From: Aradus depressus
Lineage: Eukaryota; Arthropoda; Insecta; Hemiptera; Aradidae
Assembly (NCBI GenBank): GCA_963662175.1
Contig: OY759219.1
Span: 44,446,675 to 44,510,674 of the forward strand
DNA: 64,000 nucleotides
Direction of reading: 5' to 3'
Part shown: in pieces, positions 35,201 through 46,079 of the stretch
Layout of the letters: the number at the start of each line of letters is the position of its first letter
Numbering within the stretch: position 1 is the stretch's first letter
Notes under the pieces: model-generated
What the model saw: the letters and a program-made list of their open reading frames with translations, nothing else
What the model was told of the DNA's origin: nothing
The model's database searches: none
Program-made: the position numbers and the translations under genes

Positions 35201-35998
35201 TTCCAATAACCGAACGAAACTCTGTCGCAAAACTATAATGAAGAAATGCCAATTCGCGTTCTTCATACTGTATTTACGGGTACTGGCTCCTCGTCGGTTA
35301 TCAGGTCTTCTTTTCTCGTTTAATTCTAAGTTGTAACTTATGATGCGATGATCGGAACAACTCTCTTCGGGTTCGATGACCCAGTCACTGATTCTGTCCA
35401 GCATCCGATAGTTAGACACAGTGAGGTCAATGAAGCTTCTTCTGTTCCTTGTTTGGAAGCTGGGATTGTCTGGGTCATCGTTCAGTACTAGAAGAGAATT
35501 GGATGCCAGGAAGTCATCCAGAAGTCGCCCCCTAGTGTTAGTCGTTGAGTTGAACCAGGAAGCGGAACGAGCGTTACTGTCCATGGCTAGCAGTAGACCG
35601 GCACCCTTGGCAAAGTCTACTATGCTTAAAATTTTAGCGAGATCATTTTCTATATCAGTGTGATATTCCAGGTAAATACTTCCAATGTAAATTTTGGAAT
35701 ATCCAAAAGTCATCTCTAGTAAAGCTATATCCTCTGAGGAATATTGAGAAATTAAAATTACATCGATAGCCGAATTCCTGACAATAATAGTCGACCTCTT
35801 CCGACCCATGCCTGAACAGAAAACTCTGTAATTTGAAGGGAAACCGGAGATTTTGTTATTGACATTATATGGTTCCTGAATGAGTGCAATGTCAATGTTT
35901 CGTCGTTCCAAAATTTCAATAAGGTTATTAGTCGCTTTAATTGATCTCTGGAGGTTAATTTGAAAACACTGCAAATTTCCTAGAATTTTACAAGCCAT
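32291..35998 (-). CDS. LINE-2 ORF2: endonuclease, reverse transcriptase, RNase H, zinc finger
   Basis: 1235 residues. It nicks the target, reverse-transcribes the element RNA and probably removes RNA from the hybrid. APE-type endonuclease, about 9-225: N15, QEPY with E42, MDSNARSASW with D140 and N142, FIDLT with D191, and an intact S215-D216-H217. Reverse transcriptase, about 485-795: KTPGEDGI, YRPISLINV, the catalytic block LDVQGAFD (D619), GCPQGS and YADD at 707-710. RNase H, about 950-1082: YTDGS (D955), NQAEQLAI (E993), CTDS (D1021), H1064 and NERAD (D1074). A C-terminal finger C1171-x-C1173 with H1182 and C1187 follows, as in other R1-clade ORF2. The ATG at 35998 lies within the ORF1 end, in the +1 frame. 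The frame is complete, with no missing catalytic residue that I can see. Confidence 0.94.
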   Translation of the reverse strand: MACKILGNLQCFQINLQRSIKATNNLIEILERRNIDIALIQEPYNVNNKISGFPSNYRVFCSGMGRKRSTIIVRNSAIDVILISQYSSEDIALLEMTFGYSKIYIGSIYLEYHTDIENDLAKILSIVDFAKGAGLLLAMDSNARSASWFNSTTNTRGRLLDDFLASNSLLVLNDDPDNPSFQTRNRRSFIDLTVSNYRMLDRISDWVIEPEESCSDHRIISYNLELNEKRRPDNRRGASTRKYSMKNANWHFFIIVLRQSFVRLLEQQLPTIINNDSSLDAILASWVKEQKNLEIVIARFNSILAKTCRLVFRHIRRASGGSKKKVPWWNDQLTLLRKKVNAMRRCYQRTYRDSHLRAERKRQYYDEKAIYTKKISEVKLESWKNYCNATEGSNPWNMVYKIAAGKRKTTSPLTTIQKQDGTYTSNMEETLQEMLNKFIPKDDVATDGEFHVACREEMQKTIETMDDPPFTSAEVFSVVSGMDPKKTPGEDGITSEILRNITFLFPEFVTTLYNECLNRGHFPSAWKKSKIVPIVKPGKESSNDLSKYRPISLINVSGKVLEKLMIDRIMHHAYSNKLLSDRQYGFRPQSSATDAVMEVKRFVQSNLQRKLDILLISLDVQGAFDAAWWPSIMKQLRCMACPKNLFILTKDYFRNRLAVLSVNNVEFSKKIERGCPQGSCCAPGYWNIQYDSLLKLPYSEKTRVIAYADDVLLMISGRTELEIEATANREILKVCSWAISNKVKFNSNKSKALYISRKRHPSPVDVFLEGERLQLANELKYLGVIIDSKFTFNKHVAHISQKSLQVINLLSRSAKVRWGLGQEALEVIYKGAVLPLISYSVAVWIDALNRKYNQIKLNRAQRLMAIRIVRGYRTISHEAACLLAGVTPICIKLEEIAAVYGVTKAHGNFAGLTHEAYDAPVPYEEWKHTASVLEIEEVEYPGEIIDEHTLRLYTDGSKSDGAVGCAVVVMRREATLDELSYRLDQVCSNNQAEQLAILKALEYIGEHEAGPGVSTVLVCTDSQVSLESLRNHKNHSPLIEDIRVRVGVLQAEGWTVKFSWVRAHDGDSGNERADCLAKEAAHDVDLPPSYIKYPKTLLTAKTRWTSILKWKEQWGRTNKGAVTRSFFPTVEDRLAMNNDKPFPSKMTMLLSGHGKMRHYLHRFKILDSPLCLCGTQEQTVLHLIYTCELLEGLRSSLVRFVVVNGESWPLSTIILVRRFYKEFLNFVQKINFDEL
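35988..35998 (-). promoter_or_regulatory. ORF1/ORF2 overlap of LINE-2
   Basis: The 11-nt element-strand sequence ATGGCTTGTAA contains the ORF2 start and ends with the ORF1 stop. A short overlap of this sort suggests that ribosomes ending ORF1 re-initiate on ORF2, as reported for the stop-start junction of SART1. The overlap is directly visible; coupling is inferred. Confidence 0.75.
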
Positions 35999-37022
35999 AT
36001 TCGGTATTCTGTTTTCTTAAAACAACAAGACGCTGATAAGAGGGACAATCCCGATTCAGAGCAGTATGCTTGCAGTCTACCTTTTTATTACTTGTACAAT
36101 ATTTATTATAGTTTGTACAATTGACGCAATTAATTTCCTCAGAATTTCGGGGACATTCCTCAAATGAATGATTCTTCGAACAGAATGGACATATGATAAC
36201 ACTTTTACATTCTTTATCCACATGGTTAAATTTATTACATTTAAAACATCTGATCACATGAATGTGATCATAGCAGTAACAAATGTTCCACCTCAGCTTA
36301 ATACGAGAATTTATGAACTTCTTCAATCTTGAAGCAGGGTCTACTTCTAAAATTAAGTTCCTAATTTTTTTCTTTTTCATAAATTGAATTTTTTTAGGTA
36401 TTATAATGGATTTATCTGCTAATAGATCACCGTTCTGTTTTTTTAAGACATCGATTGCGTTTTTTAACTCGATGTCATCTGGAATATTGATTATCGAGAC
36501 CCGAGGAAAATATTTTTTTGGATAATCAGAGGATAAAACATTGCTAAATTGTGTTGATATGGTGGCACTTAATATGTCAATATCCTTCTTGAGGTTGCTC
36601 TCGATGAGGACCTTCCCGTTGTGGATGCTCTTCATAGCTGTGATACCTAACCCTAGTCTACATGGATCAATGCTACTTTTTATGATCTTCTTGGTCTCTT
36701 CGCTAGTTACAGCCGCCACCGGCTTCACTATCAGCTTGTGGCTAGCACTCACCTGAGATTGTGGGACAAATAAATTGCGTTTACATACCTCAGAATATGA
36801 AGTTTCAGGAACGTAACCTTTACCAGTCTTGGTTAGCTCAGCTTCGGATTTGCATTTTAAAGCTTTAAATTCCTTTTTATATTGATTGAACACTTTAGTT
36901 ACCACACTAACTGCTTCCAAGATATTTTTCTTCAAATCTTTCCTTAAATTTCGACTCTTCTCAGTGACATTTCTTAATAAACACAGAGCATTTTCAAGCT
37001 CATGCTCGCTCGCTTCCGCCAT
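35988..37022 (-). CDS. LINE-2 ORF1: gag-like protein with three zinc knuckles
   Basis: 344 residues from the first ATG (37022). The frame is open six codons further upstream but starts there on TTG at the satellite junction, so I use the ATG, which has A at -3 and G at +4. The N-terminal 60 residues are charged and helical. A middle region (about 125-235) containing NGKVLIESN and PRVSIINIPDD resembles the conserved part of R1-clade gag-like proteins. Zinc knuckles follow: C259-x2-C262-x4-H267-x4-C272, C278-x2-C281-x3-H285-x4-C290, and a third, extended one starting C299-x2-C302 and probably using H319 and C326. In this family ORF1 binds element RNA and directs the RNP to the nucleus or target. 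The stop overlaps the ORF2 start (ATGGCTTGTAA), suggesting coupled translation. Confidence 0.92.
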   Translation of the reverse strand: MAEASEHELENALCLLRNVTEKSRNLRKDLKKNILEAVSVVTKVFNQYKKEFKALKCKSEAELTKTGKGYVPETSYSEVCKRNLFVPQSQVSASHKLIVKPVAAVTSEETKKIIKSSIDPCRLGLGITAMKSIHNGKVLIESNLKKDIDILSATISTQFSNVLSSDYPKKYFPRVSIINIPDDIELKNAIDVLKKQNGDLLADKSIIIPKKIQFMKKKKIRNLILEVDPASRLKKFINSRIKLRWNICYCYDHIHVIRCFKCNKFNHVDKECKSVIICPFCSKNHSFEECPRNSEEINCVNCTNYNKYCTSNKKVDCKHTALNRDCPSYQRLVVLRKQNTEYGL

Positions 37023-37037
37023 CTTTTTTCTACTCGC
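37023..37037 (-). other. LINE-2 leader, 15 nt
   Basis: Only 15 bp (GGCGAGTAGAAAAAA plus the G before ATG is within this span) separate the satellite from the ORF1 ATG. No room exists for an internal promoter upstream of the ATG. Either the copy lost a few 5' bases on insertion, or the element has a naturally minimal leader and is transcribed from a promoter inside ORF1 or by read-through from the array. Confidence 0.7.
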
Positions 37038-37051
37038 CAATACTCCTTATT
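37038..37051. repeat. LINE-2 target site duplication, right copy
   Basis: CAATACTCCTTATT, identical to 32129-32142. The satellite continues as GTTTAATACC in the correct monomer phase, so nothing but the duplication was gained and nothing lost. Confidence 0.88.
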
Positions 37052-40000
37052 GTTTAATACCTTAATTCAAGACACTAACACTAGACTAAACAAATACTTT
37101 AACTCAGCCTCCAATATTTTAGACTCAACTCAAATAAATCAACAATACTCCTTATTGTTTAATACCCTAATTCAAGACACTAACACTAGACTAAACAAAT
37201 ACTTTAACTCAGCCTCCAATATTTTAGACTCAACTCAAATAAATCAACAATACTCCTTATTGTTTAATACCTTAATTCAAGACACTAACACTAGACTAAA
37301 CGAATACTTTAACTCAGTCTCCAATATTTTAGACTCAACTCAAATAAATCAGCAATACTCCTTATTGTTTAATACCTTAATTCAAGACACTAACACTAGA
37401 CTAAACAAATACTTTAACTCAGCCTCCAATATTTTAGACTCAACTCAAATAAATCAACAATACTCCTTATTGTTTAATACCCTAATTCAAGACACTAACA
37501 CTAGACTAAACAAATACTTTAACTCAGCCTCCAATATTTTAGACTCAACTCAAATAAATCAACAATACTCCTTATTGTTTAATACCTTAATTCAAGACAC
37601 TAACACTAGCCTAAACAAATACTTTAACTCAGCCTCCAATATTTTAGACTCAACTCAAATAAATCAACAATACTCCTTATTGTTTAATACCTTAATTCAA
37701 GACACTAACACTAGTCTAAACAAATACTTTAACTCAGCCTCCAATATTTTAGACTCAACTCAAATAAATCAGCAATACTCCTTATTGTTCAATACCCTAA
37801 TTCAAGACACTAACACTAGACTAAACAAATACTTTAACTCAGCCTCCAATATTTTAGACTCAACTCAAATAAATCAACAATACTCCTTATTGTTTAATAC
37901 CCTAATTCAAGACACTAACACTAGACTAAACAAATACCTTAACTCAGCCTCCAATATTTTAGACTCAACTCAAGTAAATCAACAATACTCCTTATTGTTT
38001 AATACCCTAATTCAAGACACTAACACTAGACTAAACAAATACTTTAACTCAGCCTCCAATATTTTAGACTCAACTCAAATAAATCAACAATACTCCTTAT
38101 TGTTTAATACCTTAATTCAAGACACTAACACTAGACTAAACAAATACTTTAACTCAGCCTCCAATATTTTAGACTCAACTCAAATAAATCAACAATACTC
38201 CTTATTGTTTAATACCTTAATTCAAGACACTAACACTAGACTAAACGAATACTTTAACTCAGTCTCCAATATTTTAGACTCAACTCAAATAAATCAGCAA
38301 TACTCCTTATTGTTTAATACCTTAATTCAAGACACTAACACTAGACTAAACAAATACTTTAACTCAGCCTCCAATATTTTAGACTCAACTCAAATAAATC
38401 AACAATACTCCTTATTGTTTAATACCCTAATTCAAGACACTAACACTAGACTAAACAAATACTTTAACTCAGCCTCCAATATTTTAGACTCAACTCAAAT
38501 AAATCAACAATACTCCTTATTGTTTAATACCTTAATTCAAGACACTAACACTAGCCTAAACAAATACTTTAACTCAGCCTCCAATATTTTAGACTCAACT
38601 CAAATAAATCAACAATACTCCTCATTGTTTAATACCTTAATTCAAGACACTAACACTAGTCTAAACAAATACTTTAACTCAGCCTCCAATATTTTAGACT
38701 CAACTCAAATAAATCAGCAATACTCCTTATTGTTCAATACCCTAATTCAAGACACTAACACTAGACTAAACAAATACTTTAACTCAGCCTCCAATATTTT
38801 AGACTCAACTCAAATAAATCAACAATACTCCTTATTGTTTAATACCCTAATTCAAGACACTAACACTAGACTAAACAAATACCTTAACTCAGCCTCCAAT
38901 ATTTTAGACTCAACTCAAATAAATCAGCAATACTCCTTATTGTTTAATACCTTAATTCAAGACACTAACACTAGACTAAACAAATACTTTAACTCAGCCT
39001 TCAATATCTTAGACTCAACTCAAATAAATCAACAATACTCCTTATTGTTTAATACCTTAATTCAAGACACTAACACTAGACTAAACAAATACTTTAACTC
39101 AGCCTCCAATATTTTAGACTCAACTCAAATAAATCAACAATACTCCTTATTGTTTAATACCAGAATTCAAGACACTAACACTAGACTAAACAAATACTTT
39201 AACTCAGCCTCCAATATTTTAGACTCAACTCAAATAAATCAACAATACTCCTTATTGTTTAATACCTTAATTCAAGACACTAACACTAGACTAAACAAAT
39301 ACTTTAACTCAGCCTCCAATATTTTAGACTCAACTCAAGTAAATCAACAATACTCCTTATTGTTTAATACCCTAATTCAAGACACTAACACTAGACTAAA
39401 CAAATACTTTAACTCAGCCTCCAATATTTTAGACTCAACTCAAATAAATCAACAATACTCCTTATTGTTTAATACCTTAATTCAAGACACTAACACTAGA
39501 CTAAACAAATACTTTAACTCAGCCTCCAATATTTTAGACTCAACTCAAATAAATCAACAATACTCCTTATTGTTTAATACCCTAATTCAAGACACTAACA
39601 CTAGACTAAACAAATACTTTAACTCAGCCTCCAATATTTTAGACTCAACTCAAATAAATCAGCAATACTCCTTATTGTTTAATACCTTAATTCAAGACAC
39701 TAACACTAGACTAAACAAATACTTTAACTCAGCCTCCAATATTTTAGACTCAACTCAAATAAATCAACAATACTCCTTATTGTTTAATACCCTAATTCAA
39801 GACACTAACACTAGACTAAACAAATACTTTAACTCAGCCTCCAATATTTTAGACTCAACTCAAATAAATCAGCAATACTCCTTATTGTTTAATACCCTAA
39901 TTCAAGACACTAACACTAGACTAAACAAATACTTTAACTCAGCCTCCAATATTTTAGACTCAACTCAAATAAATCAACAATACTCCTTATTGTTTAATAC

Positions 40001-40199
40001 CTTAATTCAAGACACTAACACTAGACTAAACAAATACTTTAACTCAGCCTTCAATATTTTAGACTCAACTCAAATAAATCAACAATACTCCTTATTTTTT
40101 AATACCTTAATTCAAGACACTAACACTAGACTGAACAAATACTTTAACTCAGCCTCCAATATTTTAGACTCAACTCAAATAAATCAACAATACTCCTAA
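37038..40199 (+). repeat. Array-B HOR copy 1, with 9-monomer duplication
   Basis: About 30 monomers ending at the TACTCCTAATTG marker. The series starting with AACGAATAC/AACTCAGTC occurs twice, at 37301 and 38246, exactly 945 bp (9 monomers) apart. The next copies have it once per 27 or 29 monomers. A frame beginning at a true ATG at 37002, inside LINE-2 on its antisense strand, runs through the whole copy (1065 codons); see findings. Confidence 0.85.
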
Positions 40200-43100
40200 T
40201 TGTTTAATACCCTAATTCAAGACACTAACACTAGACTAAACAAATACTTTAACTCAGCCTCCAATATTTTAGACTCAACTCAAATAAATCAACAATACTC
40301 CTTATTGTTTAATACCCTAATTCAAGACACTAACACTAGACTAAACAAATACTTTAACTCAGCCTCCAATATTTTAGACTCAGCTCAAATAGATCAGCAA
40401 TACTCCTTATTGTTTAATACCTTAATTCAAGACGCTAACACTAGACTAAACAAATACTTTAACTTAGCCTCCAATATTTTAGACTCAACTCAAATAAATC
40501 AACAATACTCCTTATTGTTTAATACCTTAATTCAAGACACTAACACTAGACTAAACATATACTTTAACTCAGCCTCCAATATTTTAGACTCAACTCAAAT
40601 AAATCAGCAATACTCCTTAATGTTTAATACCCTAATTCAAGACACTAACACTAGACTAAACAAATACTTTAACTCAGCCTCCAATATTTTAGACTCAACT
40701 CAAATAAATCAACAATACTCCTTATTGTTTAATACCTTAATTCAAGACACTAACACTAGACTAAACAAATACTTTAACTCAGCCTCCAATATTTTAGACT
40801 CAACTCAAGTAAATCAACAATACTCCTTATTGTTTAATACCCTAATTCAAGACACTAACACTAGACTAAACAAATACTTTAACTCAGCCTCCAATATTTT
40901 AGACTCAACTCAAATAAATCAACAATACTCCTTATTGTTTAATACCTTAATTCAAGACACTAACACTAGACTAAACAAATACTTTAACTCAGCCTCCAAT
41001 ATTTTAGACTCAACTCAAATAAATCAACAATACTCCTTATTGTTTAATACCTTAATTCAAGACACTAACACTAGACTAAACGAATACTTTAACTCAGTCT
41101 CCAATATTTTAGACTCAACTCAAATAAATCAGCAATACTCCTTATTGTTTAATACCTTAATTCAAGACACTAACACTAGACTAAACAAATACTTTAACTC
41201 AGCCTCCAATATTTTAGACTCAACTCAAATAAATCAACAATACTCCTTATTGTTTAATACCCTAATTCAAGACACTAACACTAGACTAAACAAATACTTT
41301 AACTCAGCCTCCAATATTTTAGACTCAACTCAAATAAATCAACAATACTCCTTATTGTTTAATACCTTAATTCAAGACACTAACACTAGCCTAAACAAAT
41401 ACTTTAACTCAGCCTCCAATATTTTAGACTCAACTCAAATAAATCAACAATACTCCTCATTGTTTAATACCTTAATTCAAGACACTAACACTAGTCTAAA
41501 CAAATACTTTAACTCAGCCTCCAATATTTTAGACTCAACTCAAATAAATCAACAATACTCCTTATTGTTTAATACCTTAATTCAAGACACTAACACTAGC
41601 CTAAACAAATACTTTAACTCAGCCTCCAATATTTTAGACTCAACTCAAATAAATCAACAATACTCCTCATTGTTTAATACCTTAATTCAAGACACTAACA
41701 CTAGTCTAAACAAATACTTTAACTCAGCCTCCAATATTTTAGACTCAACTCAAATAAATCAGCAATACTCCTTATTGTTCAATACCCTAATTCAAGACAC
41801 TAACACTAGACTAAACAAATACTTTAACTCAGCCTCCAATATTTTAGACTCAACTCAAATAAATCAACAATACTCCTTATTGTTTAATACCCTAATTCAA
41901 GACACTAACACTAGACTAAACAAATACCTTAACTCAGCCTCCAATATTTTAGACTCAACTCAAATAAATCAGCAATACTCCTTATTGTTTAATACCTTAA
42001 TTCAAGACACTAACACTAGACTAAACAAATACTTTAACTCAGCCTTCAATATCTTAGACTCAACTCAAATAAATCAACAATACTCCTTATTGTTTAATAC
42101 CTTAATTCAAGACACTAACACTAGACTAAACAAATACTTTAACTCAGCCTCCAATATTTTAGACTCAACTCAAATAAATCAACAATACTCCTTATTGTTT
42201 AATACCAGAATTCAAGACACTAACACTAGACTAAACAAATACTTTAACTCAGCCTCCAATATTTTAGACTCAACTCAAATAAATCAACAATACTCCTTAT
42301 TGTTTAATACCTTAATTCAAGACACTAACACTAGACTAAACAAATACTTTAACTCAGCCTCCAATATTTTAGACTCAACTCAAGTAAATCAACAATACTC
42401 CTTATTGTTTAATACCCTAATTCAAGACACTAACACTAGACTAAACAAATACTTTAACTCAGCCTCCAATATTTTAGACTCAACTCAAATAAATCAACAA
42501 TACTCCTTATTGTTTAATACCTTAATTCAAGACACTAACACTAGACTAAACAAATACTTTAACTCAGCCTCCAATATTTTAGACTCAACTCAAATAAATC
42601 AACAATACTCCTTATTGTTTAATACCCTAATTCAAGACACTAACACTAGACTAAACAAATACTTTAACTCAGCCTCCAATATTTTAGACTCAACTCAAAT
42701 AAATCAGCAATACTCCTTATTGTTTAATACCTTAATTCAAGACACTAACACTAGACTAAACAAATACTTTAACTCAGCCTCCAATATTTTAGACTCAACT
42801 CAAATAAATCAACAATACTCCTTATTGTTTAATACCCTAATTCAAGACACTAACACTAGACTAAACAAATACTTTAACTCAGCCTCCAATATTTTAGACT
42901 CAACTCAAATAAATCAGCAATACTCCTTATTGTTTAATACCCTAATTCAAGACACTAACACTAGACTAAACAAATACTTTAACTCAGCCTCCAATATTTT
43001 AGACTCAACTCAAATAAATCAACAATACTCCTTATTGTTTAATACCTTAATTCAAGACACTAACACTAGACTAAACAAATACTTTAACTCAGCCTTCAAT

Positions 43101-43244
43101 ATTTTAGACTCAACTCAAATAAATCAACAATACTCCTTATTTTTTAATACCTTAATTCAAGACACTAACACTAGACTGAACAAATACTTTAACTCAGCCT
43201 CCAATATTTTAGACTCAACTCAAATAAATCAACAATACTCCTAA
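40200..43244 (+). repeat. Array-B HOR copy 2, 29 monomers
   Basis: 3,045 bp. It differs from copy 3 by an extra 210 bp: the pair of monomers with CACTAGCCT then TACTCCTCATTG/CACTAGTCT occurs twice in succession (CACTAGC ending at 41390 and 41600). Otherwise the variant order is the same. Confidence 0.88.
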
Positions 43245-46079
43245 TTGTTTAATACCCTAATTCAAGACACTAACACTAGACTAAACAAATACTTTAACTC
43301 AGCCTCCAATATTTTAGACTCAACTCAAATAAATCAACAATACTCCTTATTGTTTAATACCCTAATTCAAGACACTAACACTAGACTAAACAAATACTTT
43401 AACTCAGCCTCCAATATTTTAGACTCAGCTCAAATAGATCAGCAATACTCCTTATTGTTTAATACCTTAATTCAAGACGCTAACACTAGACTAAACAAAT
43501 ACTTTAACTTAGCCTCCAATATTTTAGACTCAACTCAAATAAATCAACAATACTCCTTATTGTTTAATACCTTAATTCAAGACACTAACACTAGACTAAA
43601 CATATACTTTAACTCAGCCTCCAATATTTTAGACTCAACTCAAATAAATCAGCAATACTCCTTAATGTTTAATACCCTAATTCAAGACACTAACACTAGA
43701 CTAAACAAATACTTTAACTCAGCCTCCAATATTTTAGACTCAACTCAAATAAATCAACAATACTCCTTATTGTTTAATACCTTAATTCAAGACACTAACA
43801 CTAGACTAAACAAATACTTTAACTCAGCCTCCAATATTTTAGACTCAACTCAAGTAAATCAACAATACTCCTTATTGTTTAATACCCTAATTCAAGACAC
43901 TAACACTAGACTAAACAAATACTTTAACTCAGCCTCCAATATTTTAGACTCAACTCAAATAAATCAACAATACTCCTTATTGTTTAATACCTTAATTCAA
44001 GACACTAACACTAGACTAAACAAATACTTTAACTCAGCCTCCAATATTTTAGACTCAACTCAAATAAATCAACAATACTCCTTATTGTTTAATACCTTAA
44101 TTCAAGACACTAACACTAGACTAAACGAATACTTTAACTCAGTCTCCAATATTTTAGACTCAACTCAAATAAATCAGCAATACTCCTTATTGTTTAATAC
44201 CTTAATTCAAGACACTAACACTAGACTAAACAAATACTTTAACTCAGCCTCCAATATTTTAGACTCAACTCAAATAAATCAACAATACTCCTTATTGTTT
44301 AATACCCTAATTCAAGACACTAACACTAGACTAAACAAATACTTTAACTCAGCCTCCAATATTTTAGACTCAACTCAAATAAATCAACAATACTCCTTAT
44401 TGTTTAATACCTTAATTCAAGACACTAACACTAGCCTAAACAAATACTTTAACTCAGCCTCCAATATTTTAGACTCAACTCAAATAAATCAACAATACTC
44501 CTCATTGTTTAATACCTTAATTCAAGACACTAACACTAGTCTAAACAAATACTTTAACTCAGCCTCCAATATTTTAGACTCAACTCAAATAAATCAGCAA
44601 TACTCCTTATTGTTCAATACCCTAATTCAAGACACTAACACTAGACTAAACAAATACTTTAACTCAGCCTCCAATATTTTAGACTCAACTCAAATAAATC
44701 AACAATACTCCTTATTGTTTAATACCCTAATTCAAGACACTAACACTAGACTAAACAAATACCTTAACTCAGCCTCCAATATTTTAGACTCAACTCAAAT
44801 AAATCAGCAATACTCCTTATTGTTTAATACCTTAATTCAAGACACTAACACTAGACTAAACAAATACTTTAACTCAGCCTTCAATATCTTAGACTCAACT
44901 CAAATAAATCAACAATACTCCTTATTGTTTAATACCTTAATTCAAGACACTAACACTAGACTAAACAAATACTTTAACTCAGCCTCCAATATTTTAGACT
45001 CAACTCAAATAAATCAACAATACTCCTTATTGTTTAATACCAGAATTCAAGACACTAACACTAGACTAAACAAATACTTTAACTCAGCCTCCAATATTTT
45101 AGACTCAACTCAAATAAATCAACAATACTCCTTATTGTTTAATACCTTAATTCAAGACACTAACACTAGACTAAACAAATACTTTAACTCAGCCTCCAAT
45201 ATTTTAGACTCAACTCAAGTAAATCAACAATACTCCTTATTGTTTAATACCCTAATTCAAGACACTAACACTAGACTAAACAAATACTTTAACTCAGCCT
45301 CCAATATTTTAGACTCAACTCAAATAAATCAACAATACTCCTTATTGTTTAATACCTTAATTCAAGACACTAACACTAGACTAAACAAATACTTTAACTC
45401 AGCCTCCAATATTTTAGACTCAACTCAAATAAATCAACAATACTCCTTATTGTTTAATACCCTAATTCAAGACACTAACACTAGACTAAACAAATACTTT
45501 AACTCAGCCTCCAATATTTTAGACTCAACTCAAATAAATCAGCAATACTCCTTATTGTTTAATACCTTAATTCAAGACACTAACACTAGACTAAACAAAT
45601 ACTTTAACTCAGCCTCCAATATTTTAGACTCAACTCAAATAAATCAACAATACTCCTTATTGTTTAATACCCTAATTCAAGACACTAACACTAGACTAAA
45701 CAAATACTTTAACTCAGCCTCCAATATTTTAGACTCAACTCAAATAAATCAGCAATACTCCTTATTGTTTAATACCCTAATTCAAGACACTAACACTAGA
45801 CTAAACAAATACTTTAACTCAGCCTCCAATATTTTAGACTCAACTCAAATAAATCAACAATACTCCTTATTGTTTAATACCTTAATTCAAGACACTAACA
45901 CTAGACTAAACAAATACTTTAACTCAGCCTTCAATATTTTAGACTCAACTCAAATAAATCAACAATACTCCTTATTTTTTAATACCTTAATTCAAGACAC
46001 TAACACTAGACTGAACAAATACTTTAACTCAGCCTCCAATATTTTAGACTCAACTCAAATAAATCAACAATACTCCTAA
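43245..46079 (+). repeat. Array-B HOR copy 3, 27 monomers
   Basis: 2,835 bp. It reproduces copy 2 monomer by monomer, except for the single version of the two-monomer duplication. Shared private variants (ACCAGAATTC, CAGCCTTCAATATC, CTTATTTTTTAATACC, AGACTGAAC) show that amplification was in blocks of this size. Confidence 0.9.

Larger units (their letters stand above)
32143..37037 (-). mobile_element. LINE-2: full-length R1-clade non-LTR retrotransposon
   Basis: A 4,895-bp element on the minus strand. Reading 5' to 3': a 15-nt leader, ORF1 (gag-like, three zinc knuckles), ORF2 overlapping ORF1 by 11 nt (endonuclease, reverse transcriptase, RNase H, zinc finger), a 128-nt 3' UTR with a hairpin, and an A-rich tail. 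A 14-bp target duplication bounds it. R1-clade placement rests on the endonuclease motifs QINLQRSIKA, QEPY, DSNARSASW and SFIDLTVSN, the RT block LDVQGAFDAAWWP, GCPQGS, the RNase H domain and the overlapping ORFs. Known relatives (R1, TRAS, SART, Waldo, Mino types) mostly insert at defined sequences. This one is not in 28S rDNA or a telomeric repeat but in the satellite. All reading frames are intact. Confidence 0.93.

Noticed and set aside
32453..36756. Short + strand frames across LINE-2
   Set aside because: Antisense shadows of the well-supported ORF1 and ORF2; none shows a domain.
32143..37037. LINE-2 as a 28S rDNA R1 insertion
   Set aside because: Both flanks are satellite with a matching duplication; no rDNA sequence is present.
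37023..37040. TTG at 37040 as the start of LINE-2 ORF1
   Set aside because: It lies in the target duplication, outside the element. The ATG at 37022 has a good context and fits the family.
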